Shown: positions 37,209 to 46,684 of the stretch, one piece after another
Layout of the letters: every line of letters begins with the position of its first letter
Numbering within the stretch: position 1 is the first letter of the stretch
Assembly (NCBI GenBank): GCA_024103425.1
Contig: JAGFIS010000021.1
Span: forward strand, 53,976-117,975
DNA length: 64,000 bases
Reading direction: 5' to 3'
Origin: Chitinophagaceae bacterium
GTDB taxonomy: Bacteria > Bacteroidota > Bacteroidia > Chitinophagales > Chitinophagaceae
Made by a program: the position numbers and the translations under genes
Notes under the pieces: generated by a model
What the model was told of the DNA's origin: nothing
Database searches by the model: none
What the model saw: only the letters and a program-made list of their open reading frames with translations

Positions 37209-38219
37209 ATGAAACGGTTCTTGTTCTTGCTTGTTACTTCGTTTATCATGCTGAATACCGCTACCGGACAGGAGGTGGATGCACCTACCCTGCATGAAAA
37301 TGCACGAGAATTCATGAAAAGCGGTGATTATGCCAATGCAACTATCATACTCGTGCGGGCGCACGAAAAATCACCCAACGATCTGAACATTGCGAGAGAC
37401 CTCGCTTTCAGCTATTATATGGAGAGTGAGAACATTAAATGCATCAATACATTGAAGCCCTTTATCGATAAAGATCTCGCAGATGAACAATCTTATCAGA
37501 TAACAGGAATGGCTATGCGTAGAATAGGCCAGATTAAAGATGCCGATAAACTGTATAAGAAAGCTTTAAGGATTTATCCCACCAGCGGACCGCTCTATAA
37601 CGATTACGGCGAATATCTGTGGAGCCAGAAAGACTTCTCAGCGATCAGCCAGTGGGAAAAGGGTATAGAATCAGAACCTCAATTTCCCGGGAATTATTAC
37701 AATGCTGCCCGTTTTTATTATTTTTCACAGGAAAAAATATGGGGGCTTCTCTACGGAGAAATTTTCATTAATCTCGAATCTTATTCTGCACGTACTGCTG
37801 AAATAAAAAACCTTCTGCTCGATGGTTATAAGAAGCTTTTTTCTGATGCTGATTTACTGGCTAATATCAAAAATAAGAACCGCTTCGAAATTGCATTCCT
37901 CAATTCGATGAATAAACAGAATAGCATTGTTTTGCGCGGACTGAATCCCGAAACACTCATCATGATCCGCACTAGATTTATTTTGAACTGGTACCGTGAA
38001 TATGCCGACAGGTTTCCATTTATATTATTCGATATTCAAAAAGATTTACTCGAAAAAGGATTATTTCAGGTGTATAACCAATGGATTTTCGGTGCGGCAC
38101 AGAACCTTAATGCATTCCAGAACTGGACTACCAGACACCCTGAAGAGTATGCAGCATTCAATAAATACCTGCAAACGAGAAACCTAAAAATACCTGCAAA
38201 TCAATACTACAAACAATAA
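37209..38219 (+). CDS. exported tetratricopeptide-repeat protein
   Basis: A 336-residue protein with a signal peptide (MKRFLFLLVTSFIMLNTATG) and about four TPR-like helical pairs over residues 27-185 (ENAREFMKSGDYANATIILVRAHEKSPND; GMAMRRIGQIKDADKLYKKALRIYP; YNDYGEYLWSQKDFSAISQWEKGIESEP). The C-terminal half is helical and unassigned. TPR proteins usually bind partner proteins. A TATCTTTA sequence lies four bases before the ATG. Confidence 0.8.
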   Translation: MKRFLFLLVTSFIMLNTATGQEVDAPTLHENAREFMKSGDYANATIILVRAHEKSPNDLNIARDLAFSYYMESENIKCINTLKPFIDKDLADEQSYQITGMAMRRIGQIKDADKLYKKALRIYPTSGPLYNDYGEYLWSQKDFSAISQWEKGIESEPQFPGNYYNAARFYYFSQEKIWGLLYGEIFINLESYSARTAEIKNLLLDGYKKLFSDADLLANIKNKNRFEIAFLNSMNKQNSIVLRGLNPETLIMIRTRFILNWYREYADRFPFILFDIQKDLLEKGLFQVYNQWIFGAAQNLNAFQNWTTRHPEEYAAFNKYLQTRNLKIPANQYYKQ

Positions 38220-38303
38220 ACTGTATAGAGGAACTTTTATCATCATAATCAGATTTTAAGTAACTTACTGCTTTATCAAAACCGCATAAAAACAGAGAAG
38301 CAT

Positions 38304-40088
38304 ATGAAGGGAACATCCAGATTATTCGATTGCGTTAACCTGAATTTTGAAAAACATCCTGATAAAGTTTTGTTGGCCGGAAAAGAAGGCGGTAAGTACA
38401 GAGAATACTCTCCTCGCGAAGTGAAAGATATAGTGGATAAACTGGCTTGCGGATTAATGAAGCTCGGCATCGGCCCGGGGGATGGTACACCGGAGGGAAA
38501 AGATAAAGTAGCAATAATTGCTCATAATCGTCCTGAGTGGATTTTTATCGATCTTGCGATTCAAAAAGTGGGAGCCGTTCTTGCACCTATCTACCCGACT
38601 ATCGGCGAGCCCGAACTGGAATACATCCTTCAGGATTCTGCGGTTAAAACCATCTTTATCAACGACGACAGTTTCCTTGAAAAGTTAGAACCGATTAAAA
38701 AGAATCTACCTCTGTTACAAACTTTTTATTCAATAGATCCCTCTGAAAAAATTCCTGACTGGAAACAGCTACTGGAAGGAACAACCGAAGAAGACCATGC
38801 CAAAGTTGAAGCTTTATCGGCCCAAATCACCGGAGAGAGTCTGGCAACAATTATTTACACTTCGGGTACTACAGGCAGACCCAAAGGAGTGATGCTTACC
38901 CATAATAATATTTACTCTAATGTGAGAGACAGTATGGATTGCTTCCCACCCGGGGAAAATTTGAGGTCGCTCAGCTTTCTTCCACTTAACCACAGTTTCG
39001 AGCGAATGGTGATGTATCTATACCTGTTTAAAGGGGTATCCGTTTACTTTGCCGAGAGTCTGGAAACCATTGTGGATAATTTGAAAGAGGTGAAGCCACA
39101 AATTTTCACTACAGTTCCACGACTCCTCGAGAAAGTCTATGAAAAGATAATGCAGAAAGGAGCCGAACTTACAGGAATCAAGAAAAGTATGTTCTTCTGG
39201 GCACACGGCCTGGCCAAAAAGTTTGAAATCAACAAGAATATGGGTTGGTGGTACAACTTCCAGTTGAATCTTGCCAATAAACTCATCTTCAAAAAATGGC
39301 GTGAGGCATTGGGGGGCGAGGTACTTTGTATTGTGAGTGGAGGCGCCGCGTGCTCTGTCAAACTCATCAAAATATTCACGGCTGCTCGCATCGTGATTAT
39401 GGAAGGATACGGATTAACAGAGACTTCACCCGTTATCAGCGTAAACCGGTATAATGAGAAAGACAGGATGTTTGGTACCGTCGGACCATTGATTGATAAC
39501 GTAGAAGTAAAGATTGCCGAAGACGGCGAGATATACTGCAAAGGTCCTAATGTTATGGCAGGCTACTATAAAATGCCTGAAGAGACAGCAGAAGTAATGG
39601 ACGGAGAATGGTTTAAGACCGGCGATATCGGAGAGATCGTAGATGGACGATTCCTGAAGATTACCGACCGTAAAAAAGAAATCTTTAAAACAAGCGGGGG
39701 TAAATATGTGGCTCCCGGCGCGGTTGAAAACAGGATGAAAGAGTCAATATATATCGAAAATATCATGGTAGTTGGTGCAGGTATGAAATTCACTTCAGCA
39801 CTGATCGTTCCTTCTGAGGAGAACCTGAAAAAGTGGGCAGCAAATAATGGCTTATCAGGAATAAGCAAAAGTGAATTACTTAAAAATGAAAAAGTATTGG
39901 CGCTCTTTCAATCTGAAGTGGACAGGCTGAACGTAGGACTGGGACACGTAGAACAAGTTAAAAAGTTTGCTTTGGTGCCCACAGAGTGGAGTGTTGATTC
40001 AGAAGAGATGACACCCAAGCTGAGCCTTAGAAGAAAGATTATTCTGAATAAGTATCACGATTTGATTGAAAGTATTTACGCAGAATAA
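38304..40088 (+). CDS. long-chain acyl-CoA synthetase (AMP-forming)
   Basis: A 594-residue AMP-binding enzyme with the phosphate loop YTSGTTGRPKGV (about residues 186-197), EGYGLTETSP, a hinge TDRKKEIFKTSGGKYVAP, and the class-typical FTTVPRLLEKVYEKI block. It activates fatty acids to acyl-CoA at the membrane. Length and motifs fit the large long-chain ligases (FadD15/ACSL type) and not short acetate ligases. It converges with the sulfatase gene. Confidence 0.87.
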   Translation: MKGTSRLFDCVNLNFEKHPDKVLLAGKEGGKYREYSPREVKDIVDKLACGLMKLGIGPGDGTPEGKDKVAIIAHNRPEWIFIDLAIQKVGAVLAPIYPTIGEPELEYILQDSAVKTIFINDDSFLEKLEPIKKNLPLLQTFYSIDPSEKIPDWKQLLEGTTEEDHAKVEALSAQITGESLATIIYTSGTTGRPKGVMLTHNNIYSNVRDSMDCFPPGENLRSLSFLPLNHSFERMVMYLYLFKGVSVYFAESLETIVDNLKEVKPQIFTTVPRLLEKVYEKIMQKGAELTGIKKSMFFWAHGLAKKFEINKNMGWWYNFQLNLANKLIFKKWREALGGEVLCIVSGGAACSVKLIKIFTAARIVIMEGYGLTETSPVISVNRYNEKDRMFGTVGPLIDNVEVKIAEDGEIYCKGPNVMAGYYKMPEETAEVMDGEWFKTGDIGEIVDGRFLKITDRKKEIFKTSGGKYVAPGAVENRMKESIYIENIMVVGAGMKFTSALIVPSEENLKKWAANNGLSGISKSELLKNEKVLALFQSEVDRLNVGLGHVEQVKKFALVPTEWSVDSEEMTPKLSLRRKIILNKYHDLIESIYAE

Positions 40089-40120
40089 AAATTCTCTGAT
40101 TAACAGGCTTTGGAAATTTA

Positions 40121-41545
40121 TTAATCTTTTTTCAGGAACGGAAAAATATCAGATTCGACATGCGCTTGCTGCATGATGGCAGTCATCTTTTTGACCTTGT
40201 TCTTATGTTTCAATGCCATATTGGTACTCTCGCTGATATCTTTATCTAAGTTGTACAACTCAACCGGAGTGTTAGATTCCTTCATCACATTTTGACGTAC
40301 AGCCTTCCACTTACCTTTTCTCACAGCCTGACTGCCGCCATATTCGTGGAACTCCCAGTAAAGGTAACCTTTGCGTTTAGTCTTCTTACTGCCCCACAGA
40401 TAAGGAGTCAACGACATACCGTCAAGCCCTGCAGGGTTTGAAGCTCCTGTCAGTTCAGTAAACGTCGGAAACAGGTCCCAGAATGCAGCAGGAAAATGGC
40501 TGATACTCTTCGGTTCTATTCTTCCCGGCCACTTTGCAATAAAAGGCACCCTGATGCCACCCTCGTACAATTCTGTTTTAAACCCTTTTAACCCTCCACC
40601 ACTATTGAAGAAAGAAGGATCTGCCCCACCTTCGCGGTGCGGGCCGTTGTCGCTGGTGAAGACGATCAGGGTATTATCTTCGATACCCAAACTTTTTACC
40701 TTCTCAACAACCTCTCCTACATAGGCATCAAATCTCGTTACCATCGCTGCAAAACTTGCATGAGGATAGGCCTGGGAAGTATAACCTGGTATTAAAGCTC
40801 CCTGACCGTAATCATTTCCTTTAAAGGGTTTATCCGGAAGCCTGTCTTTGTAATACTGCAGGATACTATCGTCAGGAGCAATCAGCTCTGCATGAGGAAG
40901 GTTATAAGTCAGCATAGCCAGAAATTGCTCTTTAGAATGTTCCTCAATAAACTCAAGTGCTTTTTTCTGGATGAGATCGGGAGCATAGGTCACATTATAT
41001 TCAAGATTGCCATTCTCCTCTAAAACCACTTTAGTGTCGTTATCCCATAGATGAGTGGGGTAATAACGATGCGCCTGCCGCTGGCAGTTATATCCGTAGA
41101 ATTGATCTATTCCCTGCAACCGCGGGTCGCCACTGCTGCCTACAGGCCCCAATCCCCATTTGCCAAAGACACCCGTTACATAGCCTGCTTTCTTCAATGC
41201 CTTTGGAAAAGTTTGAGCATTCTCCGGCAGTGGGTACTGCCCCTCGGGTTGTATCTCTTTATTTCCACGAATAAATGTATGACCCGTGTGCTTCCCTTCC
41301 ATCAGTGAAGATCGGGAAGGAGCACAAACTGCTGTGCCAGCATAAAATTGAGTGAACAATATCCCTTCATCTGCCAGTCGCGACAGATTGGGGGTTTTAA
41401 TCAGCTGCTGGCCATAGGGTTCAATATCTCCATACCCAAGATCGTCGGCAACTATAAGTATGATGTTTGGATGCTCCTGAGCTCTGATACCCCTAAAAAG
41501 AAACAATGATAAAAACAGAATTACAAATGCCCGGAATCTGAACAT
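40121..41545 (-). CDS. secreted sulfatase (S1 family)
   Basis: About 474 residues from the ATG at 41545, starting with a signal peptide (FVILFLSLFLFRGIRAQ). Sulfatase signature CAPSRSSLMEGKH with Cys74, the residue converted to formylglycine, plus metal ligands in VADDLGYGD and VFTSDNGPH. It removes sulfate from glycans or aryl sulfates in the periplasm. C-type sulfatases need an anaerobic or FGE-type maturase, which is not in the window. A TTG-N18-TATTTTTG promoter match lies at 41560-41588. Confidence 0.87.
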   Translation of the reverse strand: MFRFRAFVILFLSLFLFRGIRAQEHPNIILIVADDLGYGDIEPYGQQLIKTPNLSRLADEGILFTQFYAGTAVCAPSRSSLMEGKHTGHTFIRGNKEIQPEGQYPLPENAQTFPKALKKAGYVTGVFGKWGLGPVGSSGDPRLQGIDQFYGYNCQRQAHRYYPTHLWDNDTKVVLEENGNLEYNVTYAPDLIQKKALEFIEEHSKEQFLAMLTYNLPHAELIAPDDSILQYYKDRLPDKPFKGNDYGQGALIPGYTSQAYPHASFAAMVTRFDAYVGEVVEKVKSLGIEDNTLIVFTSDNGPHREGGADPSFFNSGGGLKGFKTELYEGGIRVPFIAKWPGRIEPKSISHFPAAFWDLFPTFTELTGASNPAGLDGMSLTPYLWGSKKTKRKGYLYWEFHEYGGSQAVRKGKWKAVRQNVMKESNTPVELYNLDKDISESTNMALKHKNKVKKMTAIMQQAHVESDIFPFLKKD

Positions 41546-41559
41546 AAAAGTGGTTTGTT

Positions 41560-41588
41560 CAAAAATACTAAACACCTGCCTACCTCAA
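41560..41588 (-). promoter_or_regulatory. candidate promoter of the sulfatase gene
   Basis: On the minus strand TTG (41586-41588), 18 bases and TATTTTTG (41560-41567), ending 14 bases before the ATG. The spacer is one base shorter than the usual 19-21. Confidence 0.4.
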
Positions 41589-41608
41589 AATCAGATGCCG
41601 CAAATCAT

Positions 41609-41641
41609 AAAAAAAGAGCCGCATTTTCATTTGCAGCTCTT
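41609..41641 (-). terminator. intrinsic terminator after fumC
   Basis: On the minus strand AAGAGC-n-GCA pairs with TGC-n-GCTCTT (41641-41632 with 41623-41614) and seven T follow. It lies 28 bases after the fumC stop and separates it from the sulfatase gene. Confidence 0.75.
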
Positions 41642-41668
41642 CGATTATTAAAAGTTCACATTTCAATC

Positions 41669-43069
41669 TTAATCTATCTTTCCTACCATCTTTTTCGGAT
41701 CTACCCACTCATCAAATTGTTCCGGGGTAACATAGCCCAATTTAACAGCTGTTTCTTTCAGTGTTGAGTTATTTTTATGCGCTGTCTGTGCTATTTCAGC
41801 AGCCTTATAATATCCGATATGAGTGTTCAGCGCAGTCACCAGCATCAGAGAGTTTTCAACATGCTTCTTGATGTTAGCCTCAATCGGTTCAATACCTTTT
41901 GCACATTTCTCATTGAAGCTGTTACATCCTTCAGCAATCAGTCTGGCACTGTGCAGGAAATTATAAATCATCATTGGCTTAAACACGTTTAGTTCAAACT
42001 GACCTGTAGCACCCCCAACATTAACAGCAACGTCGTTACCCAATACCTGCGCAGCAATCATTGTGAGCGACTCGCACTGAGTAGGGTTAACCTTACCCGG
42101 CATGATAGAAGATCCCGGTTCGTTTTCTGGGATGTGAATTTCTCCGATACCACTGCGCGGTCCGGAGGACAACATGCGGATATCGTTGGCAATTTTCATC
42201 AGGCTTACAGCCACAGTTTTCAGTGCGCCATGACTTTCAACAATCGCATCATGAGCAGCCAGCGCTTCAAATTTGTTAGGAGCAGTCTTGAAAGGTAATC
42301 CTGTCAGTTCTGCAATCGTCTCGGCTACGTTTTCTGCATAGCCGGGAGGGGTATTGATTCCGGTTCCAACTGCCGTACCACCCAACGCCAGCTCACTCAG
42401 GTGTTCCAGAGTATTCTTGATAGCACTGATACCGTGATCTAACTGAGAAGCATACCCGCTAAATTCCTGGCCGAGTGTTAACGGGGTTGCGTCCATGAAG
42501 TGTGTCCTTCCGATCTTCACAATGTGCTTGAAGTCTTCAGCTTTCTGCCTCATGGTATCTCTTAGATGAGTTAAAGCAGGAATCGTATGTTCGTGCAGCA
42601 TTTTGTAAGCTGCTATGTGCATTGCCGTCGGGAAGGTATCGTTACTCGATTGCGATTTATTGACGTCATCATTCGGATGCAGTACCTTGGTCTTATCAGT
42701 CAGTTTACCCCCATTCAAAACGTGCCCTCTGAAAGCAATAACCTCATTCACGTTCATATTGCTCTGTGTACCACTACCGGTCTGCCAAACCACTAACGGA
42801 AACTGATCATCCAGTTTACCTTCTAGAATCTCATCAGCCACTTTACTGATCAGTTGCATTTTTTCAGTTGCTAAAACACCTGCATCATGATTAGTAATTG
42901 CGGCCGCTTTCTTCAGATAAGCAAATGCCCTGATTATTTCCTTCGGCATTTTGTTGATATCGCGTGCAATATCAAAGTTTTCCACACTACGCTCGGTTTG
43001 TGCTCCGAAGTAAGCATTTGCAGGCACTTTCACTTCACCTAATGTGTCTTTCTCAATTCTGTAGTCCAT
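41669..43069 (-). CDS. fumC: fumarate hydratase, class II
   Basis: A 466-residue enzyme that interconverts fumarate and malate in the citric acid cycle. Family signature [15 protein letters not shown] with the flexible-loop serines near 320-321, and [20 protein letters not shown]. Aspartase and argininosuccinate lyase share the fold, but the length and the THFMDATP block fit FumC. It is the last gene of a minus-strand cluster (gltX, B12 domain, enoyl-CoA hydratase, fumC). Confidence 0.92.
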   Translation of the reverse strand: MDYRIEKDTLGEVKVPANAYFGAQTERSVENFDIARDINKMPKEIIRAFAYLKKAAAITNHDAGVLATEKMQLISKVADEILEGKLDDQFPLVVWQTGSGTQSNMNVNEVIAFRGHVLNGGKLTDKTKVLHPNDDVNKSQSSNDTFPTAMHIAAYKMLHEHTIPALTHLRDTMRQKAEDFKHIVKIGRTHFMDATPLTLGQEFSGYASQLDHGISAIKNTLEHLSELALGGTAVGTGINTPPGYAENVAETIAELTGLPFKTAPNKFEALAAHDAIVESHGALKTVAVSLMKIANDIRMLSSGPRSGIGEIHIPENEPGSSIMPGKVNPTQCESLTMIAAQVLGNDVAVNVGGATGQFELNVFKPMMIYNFLHSARLIAEGCNSFNEKCAKGIEPIEANIKKHVENSLMLVTALNTHIGYYKAAEIAQTAHKNNSTLKETAVKLGYVTPEQFDEWVDPKKMVGKID

Positions 43070-43089
43070 ATTATATTTGATTTCAGTTA

Positions 43090-43866
43090 TTATTTTCCGG
43101 GAAAATTAGCTGCCCTCTTTTCAAGAAATGCCGCTGTTCCTTCCTTCATATCTTCAGATCTGAAAGCCTCTCCAAACAACCTTGTCTCTTCAGCAAAACC
43201 ACCTCTAGTATGATTGAATGCATTAACCGCCTTAATAGCTTTTGCAACAGCAACCGGCGACTTGCTCATAATCACTTTTAACATCGATGTTGTTTTTTCA
43301 ATCAACTCTTCAGGAGTCGTCACTTCATTCACTAACCCAAGGTTCAATGCCTGGTCTGCACCAATCATCGCTCCTGTCAGCATCAATTCCATTGCTTTTC
43401 CTTTTCCGATCAATGCCGTTAAACGCTGTGTTCCTCCATAGCCAGGAATCAGTCCCAGATTCACTTCAGGCTGTCCGAATCTCGCGTTATTACTTGCAAT
43501 CCTCAAATGACATGCCATCGCCAATTCGCAACCACCACCCAAAGCAAAGCCGTTGACAGCGGCAATCACAGGTTTCGGGCAGTCCTCAATCTTAAAGAAT
43601 ACCTGCTGCCCGCGGTCTGCCAGTTGTGCTCCCTTTTCTTCAGGCACACTGAGAAATTCACTAATATCTGCTCCTGCAACAAATGCTTTAGTACCCTGTC
43701 CGGTGATAATTACACCTTTAATACTATCGTCGGCGTATACTCTGTCCATTGCATTATCCAACTCGTCAAAAACTGTTTTGTTCAGAGCATTCAACTTATC
43801 AGGGCGGTTAATCGTAATGGTGCAAATTCCATCTGTTACCTCAAACAAAATCGTAGTGTAATCCAT
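43090..43866 (-). CDS. enoyl-CoA hydratase
   Basis: A 258-residue crotonase-family enzyme from the ATG at 43866. Both catalytic glutamates are present: Glu114 ([11 protein letters not shown]) and Glu134 ([19 protein letters not shown]), 20 residues apart as in mitochondrial enoyl-CoA hydratase. This supports short-chain enoyl-CoA hydratase activity rather than an isomerase. A TTG start at 43908 would overlap the upstream gene and is unlikely. It lies 11 bases after the B12-binding gene and 20 before fumC. Confidence 0.87.
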   Translation of the reverse strand: MDYTTILFEVTDGICTITINRPDKLNALNKTVFDELDNAMDRVYADDSIKGVIITGQGTKAFVAGADISEFLSVPEEKGAQLADRGQQVFFKIEDCPKPVIAAVNGFALGGGCELAMACHLRIASNNARFGQPEVNLGLIPGYGGTQRLTALIGKGKAMELMLTGAMIGADQALNLGLVNEVTTPEELIEKTTSMLKVIMSKSPVAVAKAIKAVNAFNHTRGGFAEETRLFGEAFRSEDMKEGTAAFLEKRAANFPGK

Positions 43867-43877
43867 GCGAATGGTTT

Positions 43878-44297
43878 TTATTTTGAACGGCGGTTTTTCT
43901 CTACCCAATCTTTAATATAAGCGGCGATTTCTGTGGTATCTGTACCGGGAGTGAATAGCTTCCCTACCCCTGCTTCGGATAATTTTGCAATATCATCAGC
44001 AGGAATAATTCCACCACCTGTAAGCAGCACATCGTCCATGTGCTTTTCTTTCATCAGTGATAGTATTTTGGGAAATACTGTGTTGTGAGCTCCTGTTAGA
44101 ATACTTACGCCGATAGCATCGACATCTTCCTGAAGTGCAGCATTGACTACCATTTCAGGCGTTTGCCGTAAACCGGTATAGATTACTTCCATACCTGCAT
44201 CACGTAAAGAAGCTGCAATCACTTTGGCACCGCGGTCATGCCCGTCCAGACCGACTTTTGCCACTAAAACTCTGACAGGCCTCTTTTGTTCTGCCAT
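43878..44297 (-). CDS. stand-alone cobalamin-binding domain (methylmalonyl-CoA mutase small subunit type)
   Basis: A 139-residue protein that is only the B12-binding domain of acyl-CoA mutases: DGHDRG holds the DxHxxG motif (Asp18, His20, Gly23), followed by SILTGAH and LTGGGIIP. Separate small subunits of this length occur in isobutyryl-CoA and archaeal methylmalonyl-CoA mutases. The catalytic subunit is not in the window. A -7 box TATTTTTG at 44319-44326 covers an alternative TTG start at 44321, so the ATG at 44297 is preferred. Confidence 0.85.
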   Translation of the reverse strand: MAEQKRPVRVLVAKVGLDGHDRGAKVIAASLRDAGMEVIYTGLRQTPEMVVNAALQEDVDAIGVSILTGAHNTVFPKILSLMKEKHMDDVLLTGGGIIPADDIAKLSEAGVGKLFTPGTDTTEIAAYIKDWVEKNRRSK

Positions 44298-44348
44298 ATC
44301 TATCTTAATAATAATCAGCAAAAATAAGCAATCCGCACCGCAAACCCT

Positions 44349-45866
44349 TTATAAACACGACAATGCTTCGTTGATTCGCGATAATGTCTCTTCCCTGCCG
44401 ATTTGCAATGCAATATCAAATACTCCGGGACCAAACTTTCCACCAACTAACATGACTCTTAAAGGCAACAACACCTCTCCGGGTTTTAATTGCATTTCCC
44501 CGGCAAGGGATTTAAAAGATGTCTCCAGTTCATCGTGATTCCACCCGTCATGAGAACTCCATCTGCCGCTGAGCGTCTTAAAAAATTCTGTTTTCTTTTC
44601 ATCCCACTTGCCGCTGATCAGATCCAACTGCACATCGGGCTTTTTAAAGAAGAATGAAGACTGAGCAACAAAATCGGTGAGTAACACACACCTCTCTTTA
44701 ACCAGGTTGATAATTGTTTCTATTTTATTATTATCGGGCAAATCCAATCCTTCTTTTTCTAACACCGGCAGCACATAAGGAAGCAATTCTGCACCATCCA
44801 TTTTCTTGATCCACTCGTGGTTGAACCATTTGGCCTTTTCATAATCAAACTTTGCCCCGTGCGATTGCACTCTCTCCATACTGAAGACTTCTACCAGTTC
44901 GTCAAGAGAAAATAATTCCTTTCCGCTTCCGTCATTCCATCCGAGCATGGCGAGCATGTTGATAAATGCCTGTGGCAAAAATCCCAGTTCTTTAAAACCC
45001 TGAATCAGCCCGAGATTAGGATCTTCCCACTCCATCGCGAATACCGGAAATCCAAGACGTTGTCCGTCGCGTTTACTCAGTTTTCCATTTCCATCGGGCT
45101 TAAGAATCAACGGCAGGTGTGCCCACTGCGGCATTACATCTTCCCATCCCAAATATTTATACAAAAGCACGTGCACCGGTGCACTGGGCAGCCACTCTTC
45201 ACCACGAAAGGAGTGTGAAATCTGCATGAGATGATCGTCCACTACGACCGCAAGATGGTAAGTGGGCATTCCATCAGCTTTCAGGAGCACTTTGTCATCC
45301 ACAGTATCAGTACTCATCTCTATCGGCCCCCTTACGATATCGTTAAACTGAATAGTGATACCCGGTTCTACTTTTACTCTGATGACATAGGGAGCCCCTT
45401 CCGAAATTAATTTCTGTGTTTCTTTCACTGATAGTGTTAAAGAGTTTTTCATCAGCATCCTGCTATCGTACCCGTACTGTAGATTCTCCTTTCCTTCGGC
45501 TCTCAGTTTTTCTCTGAGCGCTTCAATTTCCTCAGGCGTATCAAATGCATAATATGCATGCCCTGATTCGATCAATTGCTCAGCATACTTGCGATAAATC
45601 TCCTTTCTCTCACTTTGCCTGTATGGTCCGTATTCACCGCCATGTACCGGACTTTCATCAGGCGGAATACCGGCCCAATCCAAACAATCGATGATATACT
45701 GTTCTGCTCCTTCAACAAATCTGGTGCGATCTGTATCCTCGATTCTTAAAACAAAATCTCCGCCTTTGCGATGAGCAAAAAGATAGTTGTACAATGCGGT
45801 ACGAACACCACCGAGATGAAGTCCGCCTGTCGGACTCGGTGCAAACCTTACTCTAACTCTTCTCAT
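44349..45866 (-). CDS. gltX: glutamyl-tRNA synthetase
   Basis: A 505-residue class I synthetase that charges tRNA with glutamate. The N-terminus RFAPSPTGGLHLGGVRTALYNYLFA holds the HIGH-type motif (HLGG, residues 17-20) and KLSKRDG is near residue 257. The anticodon-binding domain follows. A -7 box TATCTTTG ends four bases before the ATG. It is divergent from the deacetylase gene. Confidence 0.93.
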   Translation of the reverse strand: MRRVRVRFAPSPTGGLHLGGVRTALYNYLFAHRKGGDFVLRIEDTDRTRFVEGAEQYIIDCLDWAGIPPDESPVHGGEYGPYRQSERKEIYRKYAEQLIESGHAYYAFDTPEEIEALREKLRAEGKENLQYGYDSRMLMKNSLTLSVKETQKLISEGAPYVIRVKVEPGITIQFNDIVRGPIEMSTDTVDDKVLLKADGMPTYHLAVVVDDHLMQISHSFRGEEWLPSAPVHVLLYKYLGWEDVMPQWAHLPLILKPDGNGKLSKRDGQRLGFPVFAMEWEDPNLGLIQGFKELGFLPQAFINMLAMLGWNDGSGKELFSLDELVEVFSMERVQSHGAKFDYEKAKWFNHEWIKKMDGAELLPYVLPVLEKEGLDLPDNNKIETIINLVKERCVLLTDFVAQSSFFFKKPDVQLDLISGKWDEKKTEFFKTLSGRWSSHDGWNHDELETSFKSLAGEMQLKPGEVLLPLRVMLVGGKFGPGVFDIALQIGREETLSRINEALSCL

Positions 45867-45870
45867 GGCG

Positions 45871-45878
45871 CAAAGATA
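45871..45878 (-). promoter_or_regulatory. -7 box (TATCTTTG) four bases before the gltX start
   Basis: On the minus strand TATCTTTG, CGCC and then the ATG. It matches TAnnTTTG exactly; no -33 TTG is at the normal distance. Same geometry as at sdaA and the DCC fusion. Confidence 0.4.
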
Positions 45879-45922
45879 AAATTCATCTCTGCCATTATCT
45901 AATTCTTTCCTACTTTCAAATT

Positions 45923-46546
45923 ATGTTTTACTTAGTCAAGGCTCCAAAATTATTACAGCAACTCTACCCCAATTGTCTATGGAAGGTCAAGACCCTCGAG
46001 AAAAAAATATATCTGACTTTTGACGATGGGCCGGATCCTGTTATTACCCCTTACGTTCTGGATCTGCTGGAACAGTACAATGCGAAAGCAACTTTTTTCT
46101 GCATCGGTAAGCGCGTAGAAGAATATCCTGAAATCTATCAGCAGATTCTGAATAGAGGGCACAAAACCGGAAATCACACCTACAGCCATCTGAACGGATG
46201 GAAGACCTCTTCTACCCAATATTTTAATGACGTTGAAAAAGCGGCAAAGCTGATAAACAGCCGTTTATTCCGCCCGCCATACGGAAGAATCAGGCGATTT
46301 CAGCTAAAAACAATCACCGGAGAAAAGTTGAAACTAAAACCGGTTATGTGGCATGTTTTAAGCGGTGATTTTGACACTTCATTAAAGCCGGAACAGTGTT
46401 ATTTGAATGTCGTCAGTTATGCAGAGCCCGGGAGTATCGTCGTTTTTCATGACAGCGAAAAAGCCTTCCCGAGGTTAAAAGACACCTTGCCGAAAGTCCT
46501 TAAACACTTGACAGACAAGGGTTTTACCTTTTCTATCTTAGATTAA
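45923..46546 (+). CDS. polysaccharide deacetylase family protein
   Basis: A 207-residue NodB-type deacetylase: TFDDGP (residues 32-37), metal-binding HTYSH (His85, His89), RPPYGR and a late VVFHDS motif. It removes acetyl groups from N-acetylglucosamine polymers such as peptidoglycan or chitin. No signal peptide is seen, though the first residues are moderately hydrophobic. It is followed by a terminator. Confidence 0.87.
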   Translation: MFYLVKAPKLLQQLYPNCLWKVKTLEKKIYLTFDDGPDPVITPYVLDLLEQYNAKATFFCIGKRVEEYPEIYQQILNRGHKTGNHTYSHLNGWKTSSTQYFNDVEKAAKLINSRLFRPPYGRIRRFQLKTITGEKLKLKPVMWHVLSGDFDTSLKPEQCYLNVVSYAEPGSIVVFHDSEKAFPRLKDTLPKVLKHLTDKGFTFSILD

Positions 46547-46552
46547 AAAAAA

Positions 46553-46583
46553 TGGGCCCGGGTAGATACCCAAGCCCGTTTTT
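46553..46583 (+). terminator. intrinsic terminator after the deacetylase gene
   Basis: GGGC pairs with GCCC (46554-46557 with 46574-46577) and GGGTA with TACCC (46560-46564 with 46567-46571), with a two-base internal mismatch; five T follow. Confidence 0.75.
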
Positions 46584-46684
46584 AATCCGTACCCTATGAA
46601 AACTGAGGTGAAGGTAATGTATTTTTTAACACATTACCAACATTTTTTTCATAGAACCCGATTTTTAGCCCCAAGGGCCCGGGT

